This document shows, in pieces, positions 31,831 to 42,455 of a stretch of 64,000 nucleotides of DNA. Position numbers and translations under genes: made by a program. The notes beneath the pieces were generated by a model, which saw only the letters and a list, made by a program, of their open reading frames with translations, had not been told where the DNA came from and did not search any database. The stretch spans positions 3,982,381 through 4,046,380 of the forward strand of contig NC_090621.1 of NCBI RefSeq assembly GCF_004359215.1, read 5' to 3'. This DNA comes from Bremia lactucae. Its lineage: Eukaryota > Oomycota > Peronosporomycetes > Peronosporales > Peronosporaceae. Every line of letters starts with the position of its first letter. Position 1 is the stretch's first letter.

Positions 31831-34818
31831 CTAACACGCGTGTATGCCAAGCGCTGTCGTTAATTCCTTGTGACGCGGTCCTGGCAGTCCTTTCGTCATG
31901 ATATCCGCCAACATCTTCGAAGTCTCGCAGTATTCCAACTTGACATCACCACGCTTTACTTCATCACGAATGTGGTGATACTTGATGTCGATATGTTTCG
32001 CACGACCATGGTTTACCGGATTCTTCGTCATCTTGATACACGACTGGTTGTCTTCCATGATCTTAAGCACCGGTTCAGACTTGTTTGCTGCCGCGTCTAG
32101 GATTTCGCGCAGTAGTCGATGCACCCACTTGCCTTCTTGAATCGCTAAACTTAGCGCGATATATTCGGCTTCACTTGTTGACAGCGACACACTTGATTGT
32201 TTCTTGCTCCCCCAGCTTACAGGAGCGCCCATGAGAATAAACGCGTATCCTGAAGTCGACTTGCGGTCTGCATGATCACCGGCCCAGTCTGCATCCGAGT
32301 AGCCGCAAAAATCCACATTGTTGCCAGGCTTAAAACAGATTCCATGCGACTTGGTTCCTTGCAAGTATCGAAGGATACGCTTCACCGCCATCCAATGCTC
32401 GACTTGTGGATTTTCCATAAAACGCGGCACGTAACCCACGGCGAAGGCAATGTCTGGTCGTGTCGCGGTCATCAAGTGCATTAAAGCACCCACTGCTTCA
32501 CGAAACGGAACGTTGATTTTAGTTGCTGCGTTGCTTGACGTTAGTCGAGAGCTGATGTCCATTGGGCTGATGACAGCTTTGCAGTCACTCATGCCGAAAC
32601 GCTTGAGAACATCGTCCACGTAGCGTCGCTGGCACATCGTCACGCTTCCGTCATTGTTGTCTACCAGCTCGATGCCGAGGACAAAAGCGCACTTGCCACT
32701 ATCAGTCATCTCAAAACGTGACTTTAAGTCTTTCTTGGTGTGCGCAATCATTTCAATTGAACTCCCAGTCACCAGTACATCATCAACATAGACCAACAAT
32801 AGCACGCACTCTCCGTTTGCAATCTTGAGATAAAGGCACGGATCAAAATCGGAGACTTGAAATCCGATGGAGCAAACAAACTCATGAAAAGTGTCATTCC
32901 ATACCCGTGAAGCTTGTTTTAGCCCGTAGATTGCTGTCATTGCTGCCTCAGCCCAGAAACACTTGTCTAATTTTGCGTAGTGGAGCATGCTGCGGCCAAT
33001 CGTTACGATAGTCCGGATTGCCCGTTCTGCCGTGCCATTCGTCTGGTGCGCATACGGAACAGTGACTTGCTGCTCGATTCCTTGATCATCGTAAAATGCC
33101 TTGATCGAAGTTGTCGCGAATTCTCGTGCACCATCATGTCGAACGAACTTGACCTTGAAGTCAAACTGCGTCTGCACCGCATTGATGTATCTCTTGATAC
33201 ACTCTTCACTATCGGACTTGGCGCGCAGACCGAAGCCCTTCATGCATCCGCTGCCTTCATCGACGATTAGTAGCAAGTACTTGCTTCCACCCAGCGATTC
33301 AACTTCCATGGGTCCGCAAGTGTCGATGTGTAGAAGCTCGAACGGGTCGTAGTGCTGCTTGTTCGGGTTACTTGGAAACGGTCGCTGTACCATTTTTCCT
33401 TCTTGACACCCGTGGCATATGCTAGATCTGCTTGCCTTTTCTGGCATTTTAGCATCCTTGATCATCCCTTTGGAAACCATTTTGCACAAGACATCAAATG
33501 GTGCGTGGCCCATGCGTGCATGAAGGTCTTCGACTCTTGACCTTGATGTAGTATTTACCGATCGGTGAGATGTGCGAAGCCAATAGAGTCCATCCGCAAG
33601 ATCTGCCATCGCCACCACTTGCTCAGGGTCTTTACGCGAGATCTCCATTTTGGCACCATCAAACACCACTTGAAACTTGCCGCTCTTGTTGATTTGCGGA
33701 ATTGATAGTAGGTTCTTGTTCATATCTGGGACGAAAAGCGCGTTTTTGATCTCGACTTCACGTTCTTCACCGTTAGGCAGTAGTACCTTTTCGATGATAG
33801 TCCCGATGCCTTTGATAGCGGCTTTGTTTCCATCTGCGACCAGAACTTCACCTTCATTGTGTTCGTCCAGAACTTCGAACTTGGATTTTTCGTAGCAGAT
33901 GTGATGCGTAGCACCGCTATCAATCGCCCACATCCCGGACATGTTCTTGGTCGTTGAAAGTCCGCATTTCATTGACACAGCAAACGCCACACGATCGTAG
34001 TTACCGTTGCTGTTGCCACTGTAGCCTTGCCACTGAACTTGATTCGCTCCGCGTCCACGATAATTGCCGCCGCGTCGAGCTCCCCGATTGTCTTCCTTCT
34101 GCTTGGTCCAGCACTTCTCCACAGTGTGCCCCAATTTTCCGCAGAATGTACACTGACGAAACCCGCGTTCGGTACTGAAAGCCTTGGTTGTTTCTTCAGT
34201 CTTCACCGATGTCGTCCTGTTTCCTTGTCTCTTGATGTGCTCATTTGTCAGCACTTTCACGACGTCCCGCGATCGCAATTCCGCGCTGCTCATCTCCAAG
34301 TTGAGAACGACGTTCTCGTAACTCTTGGGGAGGCTGCGCAACAAGCAAATCGCCACGTCCTCGTCCTCCATCTTGGCGCCGATGCTCTTGAGCTTTGCGC
34401 TGATGTTGAGGACTTCATTGCAATGATGAAGTACATTACCGCCTTCCGCCATCTCCATGCTGAAGAGCTGTCGCTTCAAGAAGATCCGTCCCGCCTTCTG
34501 CGATCCGCCGTAGAGGGTCTTCAGCTTTGCCCACGCAACCCATGCTTCTTCGCAGTCATCAACCACGTGATGGTAATCCGCGCTTATGTACAGCAACATC
34601 AAGCCGAAGGCGATATTGCTCGCCTTGACATATTCGTCCATGGCGCGAGGATCGGCGAAGGTTGGAGTAGTCTCCCGGTTGACCACATGCCAAGTCGACT
34701 TGGTCAGGAACACGCCACGCATGTAGCGGCTCCACGTCGCATAGTTGTCGCCATCGAATTTGTCGATGGAGATCTTGGTGGCGGAATCTTGAGCAGAGGA
34801 CATCGTGCTTGGGCTCAT
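31831..34818 (-). CDS. E2 gag-PR-INT::RT-RNase H fusion polyprotein
   Basis: 995 residues, no stop or frameshift. Order: gag with knuckle C223-C226-H231-C236; Trp where E1 has TAA; protease DSGAT near D300; pre-integrase LHARMGH and CHGC; integrase core with Asp near 499, Asp near 562 and Glu near 598. At about residue 631 (AMTAIY) the chain jumps to IYGLKQASR of RT, then YVDD near 677 and complete RNase H ([39 protein letters not shown]). Relative to E1, 1,071 bp (357 codons) are missing: the integrase C-terminal region, linker and RT fingers and motif A. Both ends of the missing part carry AGCAAT(A/C)TAC. RT cannot be active without motif A; gag and protease could be. Start is the ATG inside the primer site. 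Confidence 0.9.
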   Translation of the reverse strand: MSPSTMSSAQDSATKISIDKFDGDNYATWSRYMRGVFLTKSTWHVVNRETTPTFADPRAMDEYVKASNIAFGLMLLYISADYHHVVDDCEEAWVAWAKLKTLYGGSQKAGRIFLKRQLFSMEMAEGGNVLHHCNEVLNISAKLKSIGAKMEDEDVAICLLRSLPKSYENVVLNLEMSSAELRSRDVVKVLTNEHIKRQGNRTTSVKTEETTKAFSTERGFRQCTFCGKLGHTVEKCWTKQKEDNRGARRGGNYRGRGANQVQWQGYSGNSNGNYDRVAFAVSMKCGLSTTKNMSGMWAIDSGATHHICYEKSKFEVLDEHNEGEVLVADGNKAAIKGIGTIIEKVLLPNGEEREVEIKNALFVPDMNKNLLSIPQINKSGKFQVVFDGAKMEISRKDPEQVVAMADLADGLYWLRTSHRSVNTTSRSRVEDLHARMGHAPFDVLCKMVSKGMIKDAKMPEKASRSSICHGCQEGKMVQRPFPSNPNKQHYDPFELLHIDTCGPMEVESLGGSKYLLLIVDEGSGCMKGFGLRAKSDSEECIKRYINAVQTQFDFKVKFVRHDGAREFATTSIKAFYDDQGIEQQVTVPYAHQTNGTAERAIRTIVTIGRSMLHYAKLDKCFWAEAAMTAIYGLKQASRVWNDTFHEFVCSIGFQVSDFDPCLYLKIANGECVLLLVYVDDVLVTGSSIEMIAHTKKDLKSRFEMTDSGKCAFVLGIELVDNNDGSVTMCQRRYVDDVLKRFGMSDCKAVISPMDISSRLTSSNAATKINVPFREAVGALMHLMTATRPDIAFAVGYVPRFMENPQVEHWMAVKRILRYLQGTKSHGICFKPGNNVDFCGYSDADWAGDHADRKSTSGYAFILMGAPVSWGSKKQSSVSLSTSEAEYIALSLAIQEGKWVHRLLREILDAAANKSEPVLKIMEDNQSCIKMTKNPVNHGRAKHIDIKYHHIRDEVKRGDVKLEYCETSKMLADIMTKGLPGPRHKELTTALGIHAC

Positions 34819-34822
34819 AACC

Positions 34823-35098
34823 TGTTAAAGGGTACCGAGCACTGGAAGAGAGAAGGAGGCTTGAAGAACACGAGAGAAGTCTGCACTTGAAAGGTGAAGA
34901 CGACTTGTGAAGGAGAAGGAATATTTGGAAGTGATTGTTTATTGGGGCTTACACTTTTACTTCTCGAAACCACTCATTTCTACATACTACATACTGCATC
35001 TAACTATACTATAATATAAGTAGATGCTATGTTTAACCGCGGTTCGGATTGGACCAGTTTGGGTTGTGTACATTACATGAAACCCATAACCCTCAATA
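34823..35098 (-). repeat. E2 5' LTR
   Basis: 276 bp; begins (window orientation) TGTTAAAGGGTACCGAGC and ends CCTCAATA. Followed by the TSD copy GTATG. Confidence 0.93.
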
Positions 35099-35629
35099 GT
35101 ATGGCGCGTTTAGCCATCCTAATGGTCTGGTGCACGTACGCGACTGTGACCTGTTGCTTGGTGCCCTCGTCCTCGTAGAAAATCTTGAGCAAATTGGTCG
35201 CAAATTCACGAGATCCATCATGCCGCACAAAGTTTTCCTTTTTGTTGAATTGCGTTTGAATCTTTCATATGCATGCCGTGATGAAGCCTCGCTGTCCGAC
35301 TTGAATCGCAAACAAAGGCCCTTCATACAATCGCTGGCTTCATCACGATCAACAGCAAATATTTGCTTCCACCTTAATCGGGCCACAAATATCAAAGTGT
35401 AGTAGCTCGAACGAGGAATAGCGACGCTTATCGCTGTTGCTTAAAGATATTTTTTGGACCATATTTCCTTCTTGACATCCGCGACACACGCTCGGTAGAA
35501 ACGAAGTCGTTTGTATGTCAGCGTCCTTAATCATGCGGCTTGCAATCGTTTTTCGTAGAACGTCGATGGCGTGTGACCCGATCTCACAAAGACGATCGCT
35601 GCTGTGATCAGACGTTGCTGAATTGGCCG
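35099..35629 (-). pseudogene. A7 (right part): integrase and pre-integrase
   Basis: Continuation of 30066-31547 after E2: integrase core with the Glu-to-Lys codon at the insertion site, FVRYDG block, CRGCQEGN, pre-integrase, cut by the gap at 35630 at GAATTGGCCG. Confidence 0.84.
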
Positions 35630-35950
35630 NNNNNNNNNNNNNNNNNNNNNNNNNNNNNNNNNNNNNNNNNNNNNNNNNNNNNNNNNNNNNNNNNNNNNNN
35701 NNNNNNNNNNNNNNNNNNNNNNNNNNNNNNNNNNNNNNNNNNNNNNNNNNNNNNNNNNNNNNNNNNNNNNNNNNNNNNNNNNNNNNNNNNNNNNNNNNNN
35801 NNNNNNNNNNNNNNNNNNNNNNNNNNNNNNNNNNNNNNNNNNNNNNNNNNNNNNNNNNNNNNNNNNNNNNNNNNNNNNNNNNNNNNNNNNNNNNNNNNNN
35901 NNNNNNNNNNNNNNNNNNNNNNNNNNNNNNNNNNNNNNNNNNNNNNNNNN
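35630..35950. other. Assembly gap (321 N)
   Basis: All N. The left side is A7 pre-integrase, the right side is E3 RNase H. The rest of A7 and the C-terminal RNase H and 3' LTR of E3 are expected here. Confidence 0.99.
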
Positions 35951-37287
35951 CGATGCACCCACTTGCCTTCTTGAATCGCTAAACTTAGCGCGATATATTC
36001 GGCTTCACTTGTTGACAGCGACACACTTGATTGTTTCTTGCTCCCCCAGCTTACAGGAGCGCCCATGAGAATAAACGCGTATCCTGAAGTCGACTTGCGG
36101 TCTGCATGATCACCGGCCCAGTCTGCATCCGAGTAGCCGCAAAAATCCACATTGTTGCCAGGCTTAAAGCAGATTCCATGCGACTTGGTTCCTTGCAAGT
36201 ATCGAAGGATGCGCTTCACCGCCATCCAATGCTCGACTTGTGGGTTTTCCATAAAACGCGACACGTAACCCACGGCGAAGGCAATGTCTGGTCGTGTCGC
36301 GGTCATCAAGTGCATTAAAGCACCCACTGCTTCACGAAACGGAACGTTGATTTTAGTTGCTGCGTTGCTTGACGTTAGTCGAGAGCTGATGTCCATTGGG
36401 CTGATGACAGCTTTGCAGTCACTCATGCCGAAACGCTTGAGAACATCGTCCACGTAGCGTCGCTGGCACATCGTCACGCTTCCGTCATTGTTGTCTACCA
36501 GCTCGATGCCCAGGACAAAAGCGCACTTGCCACTATCAGTCATCTCAAAACGTGACTTTAAGTCTTTCTTGGTGTGCGCAATCATTTCAATTGAACTCCC
36601 AGTCACCAGTACATCATCAACATAGACCAACAATAGCACGCACTCTCCGTTTGCAATCTTGAGATAAAGGCACGGATCAAAATCGGAGACTTGAAATCCG
36701 ATGGAGCAAACAAACTCATGAAAAGTGTCATTCCATACCCGTGAAGCTTGTTTTAGCCCGTAGATTGCTTTAACCAGTTCAAAGCAATCAAAATCTTTAT
36801 TGACGTCGACGCCTTCTGGGACCGCACAGAATACTCTTTCCTTCATTTCTCCATACAGAAAAGCTGTCACCACGTCCAGTTGGTCCAGTTTCCAGTCGAA
36901 GTACTTTGTGGGTGCAATCACCATGCGCAGCGTCACGTACTTGACTACTGGTGAAAACGTCTCCGTGTAGTCGATGCTATACTTTTGCTTGAAACCCTTG
37001 GCAACGAGACGTGCCTTGTATTTATCAATGTTCCCGTCAGCCTTGCGCTGGATCTTGAATACCCACTTGGTCCCAATGGTGTGCTGCCCAGCTGGCCGTT
37101 TCGTTGCTCGAAATACGCTACGGAGTTTCATTGAGTCTAGCTCCGCACAGATCGCCTTACGCCAGTGTACTCGATCTGGCCCATTAATCGCGTCTTCAAA
37201 CGTTGTTGGTTCGGATAAATCAGCGCCCTCAACTGCATTCACGCTTGCTTGCCAAAAACCGTGGTCGGTGTCGTCTACATCATCCAT
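35951..37287 (-). CDS. E3 reverse transcriptase-RNase H, C-terminus in gap
   Basis: Open from MDDVDDTDHGFWQ to the gap: linker, RT fingers (GTKWVFKIQRK, KYKARLVAKGF), motif A (QLDVVTAFLYG), [13 protein letters not shown], then RNase H through YSDADWAGD and [21 protein letters not shown]. It lacks the MEDNQSC to ADIMTK end. It has no frameshift where E1 has its extra T. In the parent element this block would follow integrase in the same frame. Confidence 0.88.
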
Positions 37288-38553
37288 ATCATTGTCCTTT
37301 TGCTCTTCGTCCCGGTTAGCTCGAACATTCGAACGTCGTTTTTAATGGCACAACTCGAAGTCATCCGGCGCACTTGCTTCTTCTTACCCGGCTCCGCGGC
37401 AAGCTGATCGTTTAAACACTTGTTCTTGGCTGTTTGAACGGTTCTTGCGCTTGTCTGTTTGCTTGAACTCCGTGGTGGCAGATTCACTACTGATTCTCAT
37501 CGAGTCAAAATCCAATAAGGCATCATCAACAACATCTTGTAGAGGCGTCTGTGCGAACCCAAACGTCGATTCGTCGAACGTGACATCGCGAGATATCACC
37601 ACCTGATCCGTTTCAACTTCGTAAATGCGGTATGCCTTAGATGCTTCTTCGTACCCCATAAACAGTCCTTCACGGGACTTCGGATCCCATTTCGATCTCT
37701 TTTCTTTTGGAGTCAGCACGAACGCGCGGCAGCCAAAAACTCGCATGTGTTTGACACTTGGTCGAGATCCGTTGATGATCTCGAACGGAGTTTGATCTTG
37801 GTACTTGGGCGATGGCAGTCGATTTTTGGTGTAGATTGCTGTCATTGCTGCCTCAGCCCAGAAACACTTGTCTAATTTGGCGTAGTGGAGCATGCTGCGG
37901 CCAATCGTTACGATAGTCTGGATTGCCCGTTGTGCCGTGTTATTCGTCTGGTGCGCATACGGAACAGTGACTTGCTGCTCGATTCCTTGATCATCGTAAA
38001 ATGCCTTGATCGAAGTTGTCGCGAATTCTCGTGCACCATCATGTCGAACGAACTTGACCTTAAAGTCAAACTGCGTCTGCACCTCATTAATGTATTTTTT
38101 GATACACTCTTCACTATCGGACTTGGCGCGCAGACCAAAGCCCTTCATGCATCCGCTGCCTTCATCGACGATTAGTAGCAAGTACTTGCTTCCACCCAGC
38201 GATTCAACTTCCATGGGTCCGCAAGTGTCGATGTGTAGAAGCTCGAACGGGCCGTAGTGCTGCTTGTTCGGGTTACTTCGAAACGGTCGCTGTACCATTT
38301 TTCCTTCTTGACACCCGTGGCATATGCTAGATCTGCTTGCCTTTTCTGGCATTTTAGCATCCTTGATCATCCCTTTGGAAACCATTTTGCAGAAGACATC
38401 AAACGGTGCGTGGCCCATGCGTGTATGAAGATCTTCGGCTCTTGACCTTGATGTAGCATTTACCGATCGGTGAGATGTGCGAAGCCAATAGAGTCCATCC
38501 GCAAGATCTGCCGTCGCCACCACTTGCTCAGGGTCTTTGCGCAAGATCTCCAT
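37288..38553 (-). pseudogene. E3 integrase with catalytic Glu replaced by Gln
   Basis: Pre-integrase ([18 protein letters not shown]) and integrase core with Asp in HIDTCGPM and Asp in RHDGAREF. The motif NGTAERA reads NNTAQRA (complement at about 37930-37950), so the third catalytic residue is Gln. The C-terminal half ([31 protein letters not shown]) is intact to 37384. One base is lost at CCGGGTAAGAAG (E1 has CCGGGTTAGAAG), which ends the frame; the region 37288-37384 is the frameshifted linker. Confidence 0.86.
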
Positions 38554-38569
38554 TTGGCACCATCAAACA

Positions 38570-39163
38570 TCACTTGAAACTTGCCGCTCTTGTTGAATGC
38601 GGAATTGATAGTAGGTTCTTGCTCATATCTGGGACGAAGAGCGCGTTTTTGATCTCGACTTCACGTTCTTCACCGTTAGGCAGTAGTACCTTTTCGATGA
38701 TAGTCCCGATGCCTTTGATAGCAGCTTTGTTTCCATCTGCGACCAGAACTTCACCTTCATTGTGTTCGTCCAGAGCTTCAAACTTGGATTTTTCGTAGCA
38801 GATGTGATGCGTAGCACCGCTATCAATCGCCCACATCCCGGACATGTTCTTGGTCGTTGAAAGTCCGCATTTCATTGACACAGCAAACGCCACACGATCG
38901 TAGTTGCCGTTGCTGTTGCCACTGTTGCCTTGCCACTGAACTTGATTCGCTCCGCATCCACAATAATTGCCGCCGCGTCGAGCTCCCCGATTGTCTTCCT
39001 TCTGCTTGGTCCAGCACTTCTCTACAGTGTGCCCCAATTTTCCGCAGAATGTACACTGACGAAACTCGCGTTCGGTACTGAAAGCCTTGGTTGTTTCTTC
39101 AGTCTTCACCGATGTCGTCTTGTTTTCTTGTCTCTTGATGTGTTCATTTGTCAGCACTTTCAC
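38570..39163 (-). pseudogene. E3 gag C-terminus and protease
   Basis: Reads [15 protein letters not shown] knuckle [14 protein letters not shown], Gly/Arg tail, Trp where E1 has TAA (QVQWQGN), protease [21 protein letters not shown] and [15 protein letters not shown]. Single-base losses near 38600 and 38550 break the join to integrase, and a lost C near 39178 (CGATCGAATT) breaks the join to the N-terminal gag. Confidence 0.86.
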
Positions 39164-39662
39164 GACGTCCCGCGATCGAATTCTGCGCTGCTCATCTCCA
39201 AGTTGAGAACGACGTTCTCGTAACTCTTGGGGAGGCTGCGCAACAAGCAGATCGCCACGTCCTCGTCCTCCATCTTGGCTCCGATGCTCTTGAGCTTTGC
39301 GCTGGTGTTGAGAACTTCATTGCAATGATGAAGTACATTACCGCCTTCTGCCATCTCCATGCTGAAGAGCTGTCGCTTCAAGAAGATCCGTCCCGCCTTC
39401 TGCGATCCGCCGTAGAGGGTCTTCAGCTTTGCCCACGCAACATCAAGCCGAAGGCGATATTGCTCGCCTTGACATATTCGTCCATGGCGCGAGGATTGGC
39501 GAAGGTTGGAGTAGTCTCCCGGTTGACCACATGCCAAGTCGACTTGGTCAGGAAAACGCCACGCATGTAGCGACTCAGCGTCGCATAGTTGTCGCCATCG
39601 AATTTGTCGATGGAGATCTTGGTGGCGGAATCTTGAGCAGAGGACATCGTGCTTGGGCTCAT
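39164..39662 (-). pseudogene. E3 gag N-terminal part with 58-bp deletion
   Basis: Start [15 protein letters not shown] at 39662. After [15 protein letters not shown] and FGLML the frame is lost at 39440: relative to E2, 58 bp are missing between two GCAAC copies, removing the [13 protein letters not shown] block. The rest ([54 protein letters not shown]) is in another frame. Confidence 0.86.
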
Positions 39663-39666
39663 AACC

Positions 39667-39936
39667 TGTTAAAGGGTACCGAGCACTGGAAGAGAGAAGG
39701 AGGCTTGAAGAACACGAGAGAAGTCTGCACTTGAGAAGTGAAGACGACTTGTGAAGGAGAAGGAATATTTGGAAGTGATTGATTTATTGGGGCTTACACT
39801 TTTACTTCTCAAAACCACTCAATTCTACATACTGCATTTAACTATACTATAATATAATTAAATGCTATGTTTAACCGCGGCTCGGATTGGACCGGTTTGG
39901 GCTGTCTACATTGCCTGAAATCCATAATTCTCAATA
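39667..39936 (-). repeat. E3 5' LTR
   Basis: 270 bp with the primer site complement at 39655-39666. More diverged from E1 and E2 LTRs at its right end (TTAACCGCGGCTCGG, CTGTCTACATTGCCTG). The right flank is unrelated to the A7 sequence left of E3, so no TSD can be tested; the left end is in the gap. Confidence 0.9.
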
Positions 39937-40134
39937 AGAGGGTAAAAGGAAATGTCTATTTTCTTTCTTCGCCCTGGCGAAGAGCTCGCATCTCTATTGA
40001 GATGCGTGACGCGATTGAAGCCATGACAGCCATCTACATTAAGAATTGATGGCCGTCACCAAAGGTTGAGCATAAGACTCCCTATGGTATTGTTCAGGAG
40101 TCAAAGCCGAGTGTAAATCACATACGTGCATTTT
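39937..40134 (+). pseudogene. Integrase C-terminal remnant (plus) and unassigned spacer
   Basis: From about 40019: [10 protein letters not shown], stop, WPSPKVEHKTPYGIVQESKPSVNH, a piece of copia integrase related to the segment at 40655. The first 80 bp (39937-40018) are unassigned; they contain two short hairpins, TTCGCC-CT-GGCGAA at 39968-39981 and GCATCTC-TATT-GAGATGC at 39988-40005. Confidence 0.65.
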
Positions 40135-40388
40135 GCTGCCGGAAGCGATGAGCTGCGAAGGTGAAAGGGTCTGCGCGAAGGGTAAACCGAAGTGAAGACA
40201 CTTGAGCAGAAGAAGGAATATTTGTAAGTAATTGATATATTGGGGTTACACTTCTACTTCTTAAAACCACTCATTTCTACACAGTGCATCTAACTATACT
40301 ATAATAGAATAATATGCTATGTTTAACTGCGGTTTGGATAGGACCGGTTTGGGTTGTGTACATTACCTGAAACCCATAACTTTCAAAA
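40135..40388 (-). repeat. G 3' LTR
   Basis: About 254 bp; right end CTTTCAAAA next to a purine-tract complement CGTCCCCTCAATGC. The left end is set by comparison with 44330-44590 and is uncertain by about 5 bp. It is clearly older than the E LTRs. Confidence 0.75.
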
Positions 40389-40401
40389 CGTCCCCTCAAT
40401 G

Positions 40402-40645
40402 CTAACTTGCTTGAATTCCTAGAGCCGCTGTCATATTCTTGTGGCGTGGACCGTGTAGTGCCTTAGTCAAAATGTCCGCAAGCATAACCGAAGTCTCGCA
40501 ATAGTCAACATTGGCTTCACCCCGCTTTATCTCGTCACGAATGTGGTGGTAGTTGATGTTGATATGTTTAGCCCGGCCATAATTTACAGGATTCTTTGTC
40601 ATCTTGATGCATGACTGATTGTCTTTTCGAACCACAAGCTCGGGT
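40402..40645 (-). pseudogene. G RNase H C-terminal part
   Basis: Reads [69 protein letters not shown], stop. It is in frame but is cut off at its N side by the inverted segment at about 40645-40655. Confidence 0.85.
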
Positions 40646-40649
40646 ATCG

Positions 40650-42455
40650 ACTGACTCACCAAAGGTTGAGCATAAGTTTCCCTACGAGATAGCTAATGAG
40701 TCGAAGCCAAGTGCAAAACACATGCGTGTATTTTGCTACCGGACTTACATTCTGAGTCCAGAAGAAAGCGATTTAAATAGGTTCCTAAGATTCGGGTCGA
40801 AATTTTTCTTAGTTTCGAAAAAACATCTAAAGCTTATCGAGTCTTTGACGTCGATACAGGGCAAGTTATTAGTAGTAGCGATATTAACTTCGATGAGTCT
40901 ATTTTCGGGTTTCTAACGATAAGCTTGGACAAAGATGTCGATATTTGATATTTGGAGATCTCGAAATTGATGACTGTGTTGCTGTAGAAATGGAGTACAA
41001 GCAGACAGGAAAGCGAAAAGGTCGCTCACGTGAAAAGGTCGCTAAAGTGAAAAGAGAAACGTACCCAACACAAAAATGGTCTTGAAGAAGCAAGCGCGCC
41101 CATTGACTCGCGTATGGAAGACGATGAAATAAAGAATGCTGGCCAAGATGACGAAGCTGCTTATCCTCTTTTTTGGCGTGCTAGTGCTTATGCCTTTAAA
41201 AGCTCGATCGATTTATCAAAGCCAAAGTCTTTCATGAGGCAATGAATGGACCGCAGCAAGTTCATTAGCGTGAGGCAATTCGTATGGAACTCGAGTTCAT
41301 GCGTCTGCGTGGTGTGTTTCGTGTTGCCAAGCTGCCACATGATCAACGTACCATCGGTACCAAATGGGGGGTTAAGATCAAGCGCAGAGCGAATGGATCC
41401 TCGGCAAGTACAAGGCTCGCCTCGTCACGAAGGGCTTCAAACAGAAGTACGGCATTGATTACACCGAAACCTTTTCGTTGGTTGTCAAGTATGTGACACT
41501 GCGTATGGTCATTGCTATTGTCAGGTTTTTCAAGTGTCCTCGCGACCAGCTAGATGTGGTAATTGCGTTCCTGTATGGTTTCATGAGCGAACAAGTTTAT
41601 TGCGAGATCCCCGAGAGTTCAGCTTGACGACCATTTTAATTGTCTGGAAGTGGTCAAGGCTATTTACGGTTTTAAACAAGCGTCGCGCGTATGGAATAAA
41701 ACGTTTGACGAGTACATATGCTCTATTGCTTTCAAGTATCAGGATTCGACCCATGTCTATATTGAACGATTTTGGACGGACATTGTGTGCTTGTGCTGAT
41801 CTGCGTAGATGATATGCTGGTTACTGGTAGATTGCCTGAATTGGTTACACGTACCAAGAACAACCTTAAGACACGCTTTGAGATGACGGACTGTGTCAAG
41901 TGTGCCTTTGTTCTCGGCTTCGAGCTGCTTGACTATGTCAGCGTCAGCGCCGCTATGTGGACGATATTCTCAAATATTTTGGCATGGACGAAAGCAAATT
42001 GTAGTGAGTCCGATTGATGTAAGCTCTCGGCTGCTCCATAGTTATGCTGCTATCGAAGTAAACGCTCCATTTCGCGAAGCAGTTAATGTACTGATGCACC
42101 TTACGACTGTAACACGCCCAGATATTGCGTACGCCTGTGTGTCACGCTTCATGGAGAGCCCCCAAGAAGAACACTGGGTTGCAGCTAAGCGTATCTTTCG
42201 CTATTAGCAAGGCACCAAGACGCATGGAATCTGTTGCAAGCCAAGCGATAAGATTGGTTTTTGAGGATACTCTGATGCAGTCTGGACTGGATGTCTTGCT
42301 GATCGCAAATAGACTTCGGGCTACACAAGAAGCAGTCAAGCGTCTCACTTTCCATTAGCGAGGCAGAATACATTGCGCTTAGTCTGGCAATCCAAGAAGG
42401 CAAATGGATCCATCGCAAGCTTTGCGAGAATATAACATCTGCCGGTTATGCTACA
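40650..42455 (+). pseudogene. G inverted segment: integrase C-term, RT, RNase H N-term
   Basis: Plus-strand reading with many frameshifts: SPKVEHKFPYEIANESKPSAKHMRVF (integrase C-terminal, 40656 on), QVISS-type and FDES block, linker, TIGTKWGVKIKR, YKARLVTKGFKQKYGIDYTETFS, DQLDVV (RT), CVDD at 41802-41813 (Tyr replaced by Cys), TRFEMTDCVKCAFVLG, VNAPFREAVNVLMHLTTVTRPD, then RNase H N-terminal half ([19 protein letters not shown]). It ends at the junction with minus-strand integrase near 42455. Confidence 0.8.

Larger units (their letters stand above)
31543..35103 (-). mobile_element. E2, copia element with internal deletion and perfect TSD
   Basis: Inserted in A7 integrase with the direct repeat GTATG at 31543-31547 and 35099-35103. 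LTRs are 31548-31817 (270 bp) and 34823-35098 (276 bp; the extra length comes mainly from a short TACTACATA-type duplication). The element is 3,551 bp against 4,617 bp for E1. It has a primer site (complement at 34811-34822), a polypurine tract and one open frame of 995 codons. Confidence 0.95.

Noticed and set aside
39968..40005. Two adjacent hairpins (TTCGCC-CT-GGCGAA and GCATCTC-TATT-GAGATGC) as a terminator or regulatory structure
   Set aside because: Short stems in an unassigned 80-bp spacer between two element pieces, with no second copy in the window to support function.
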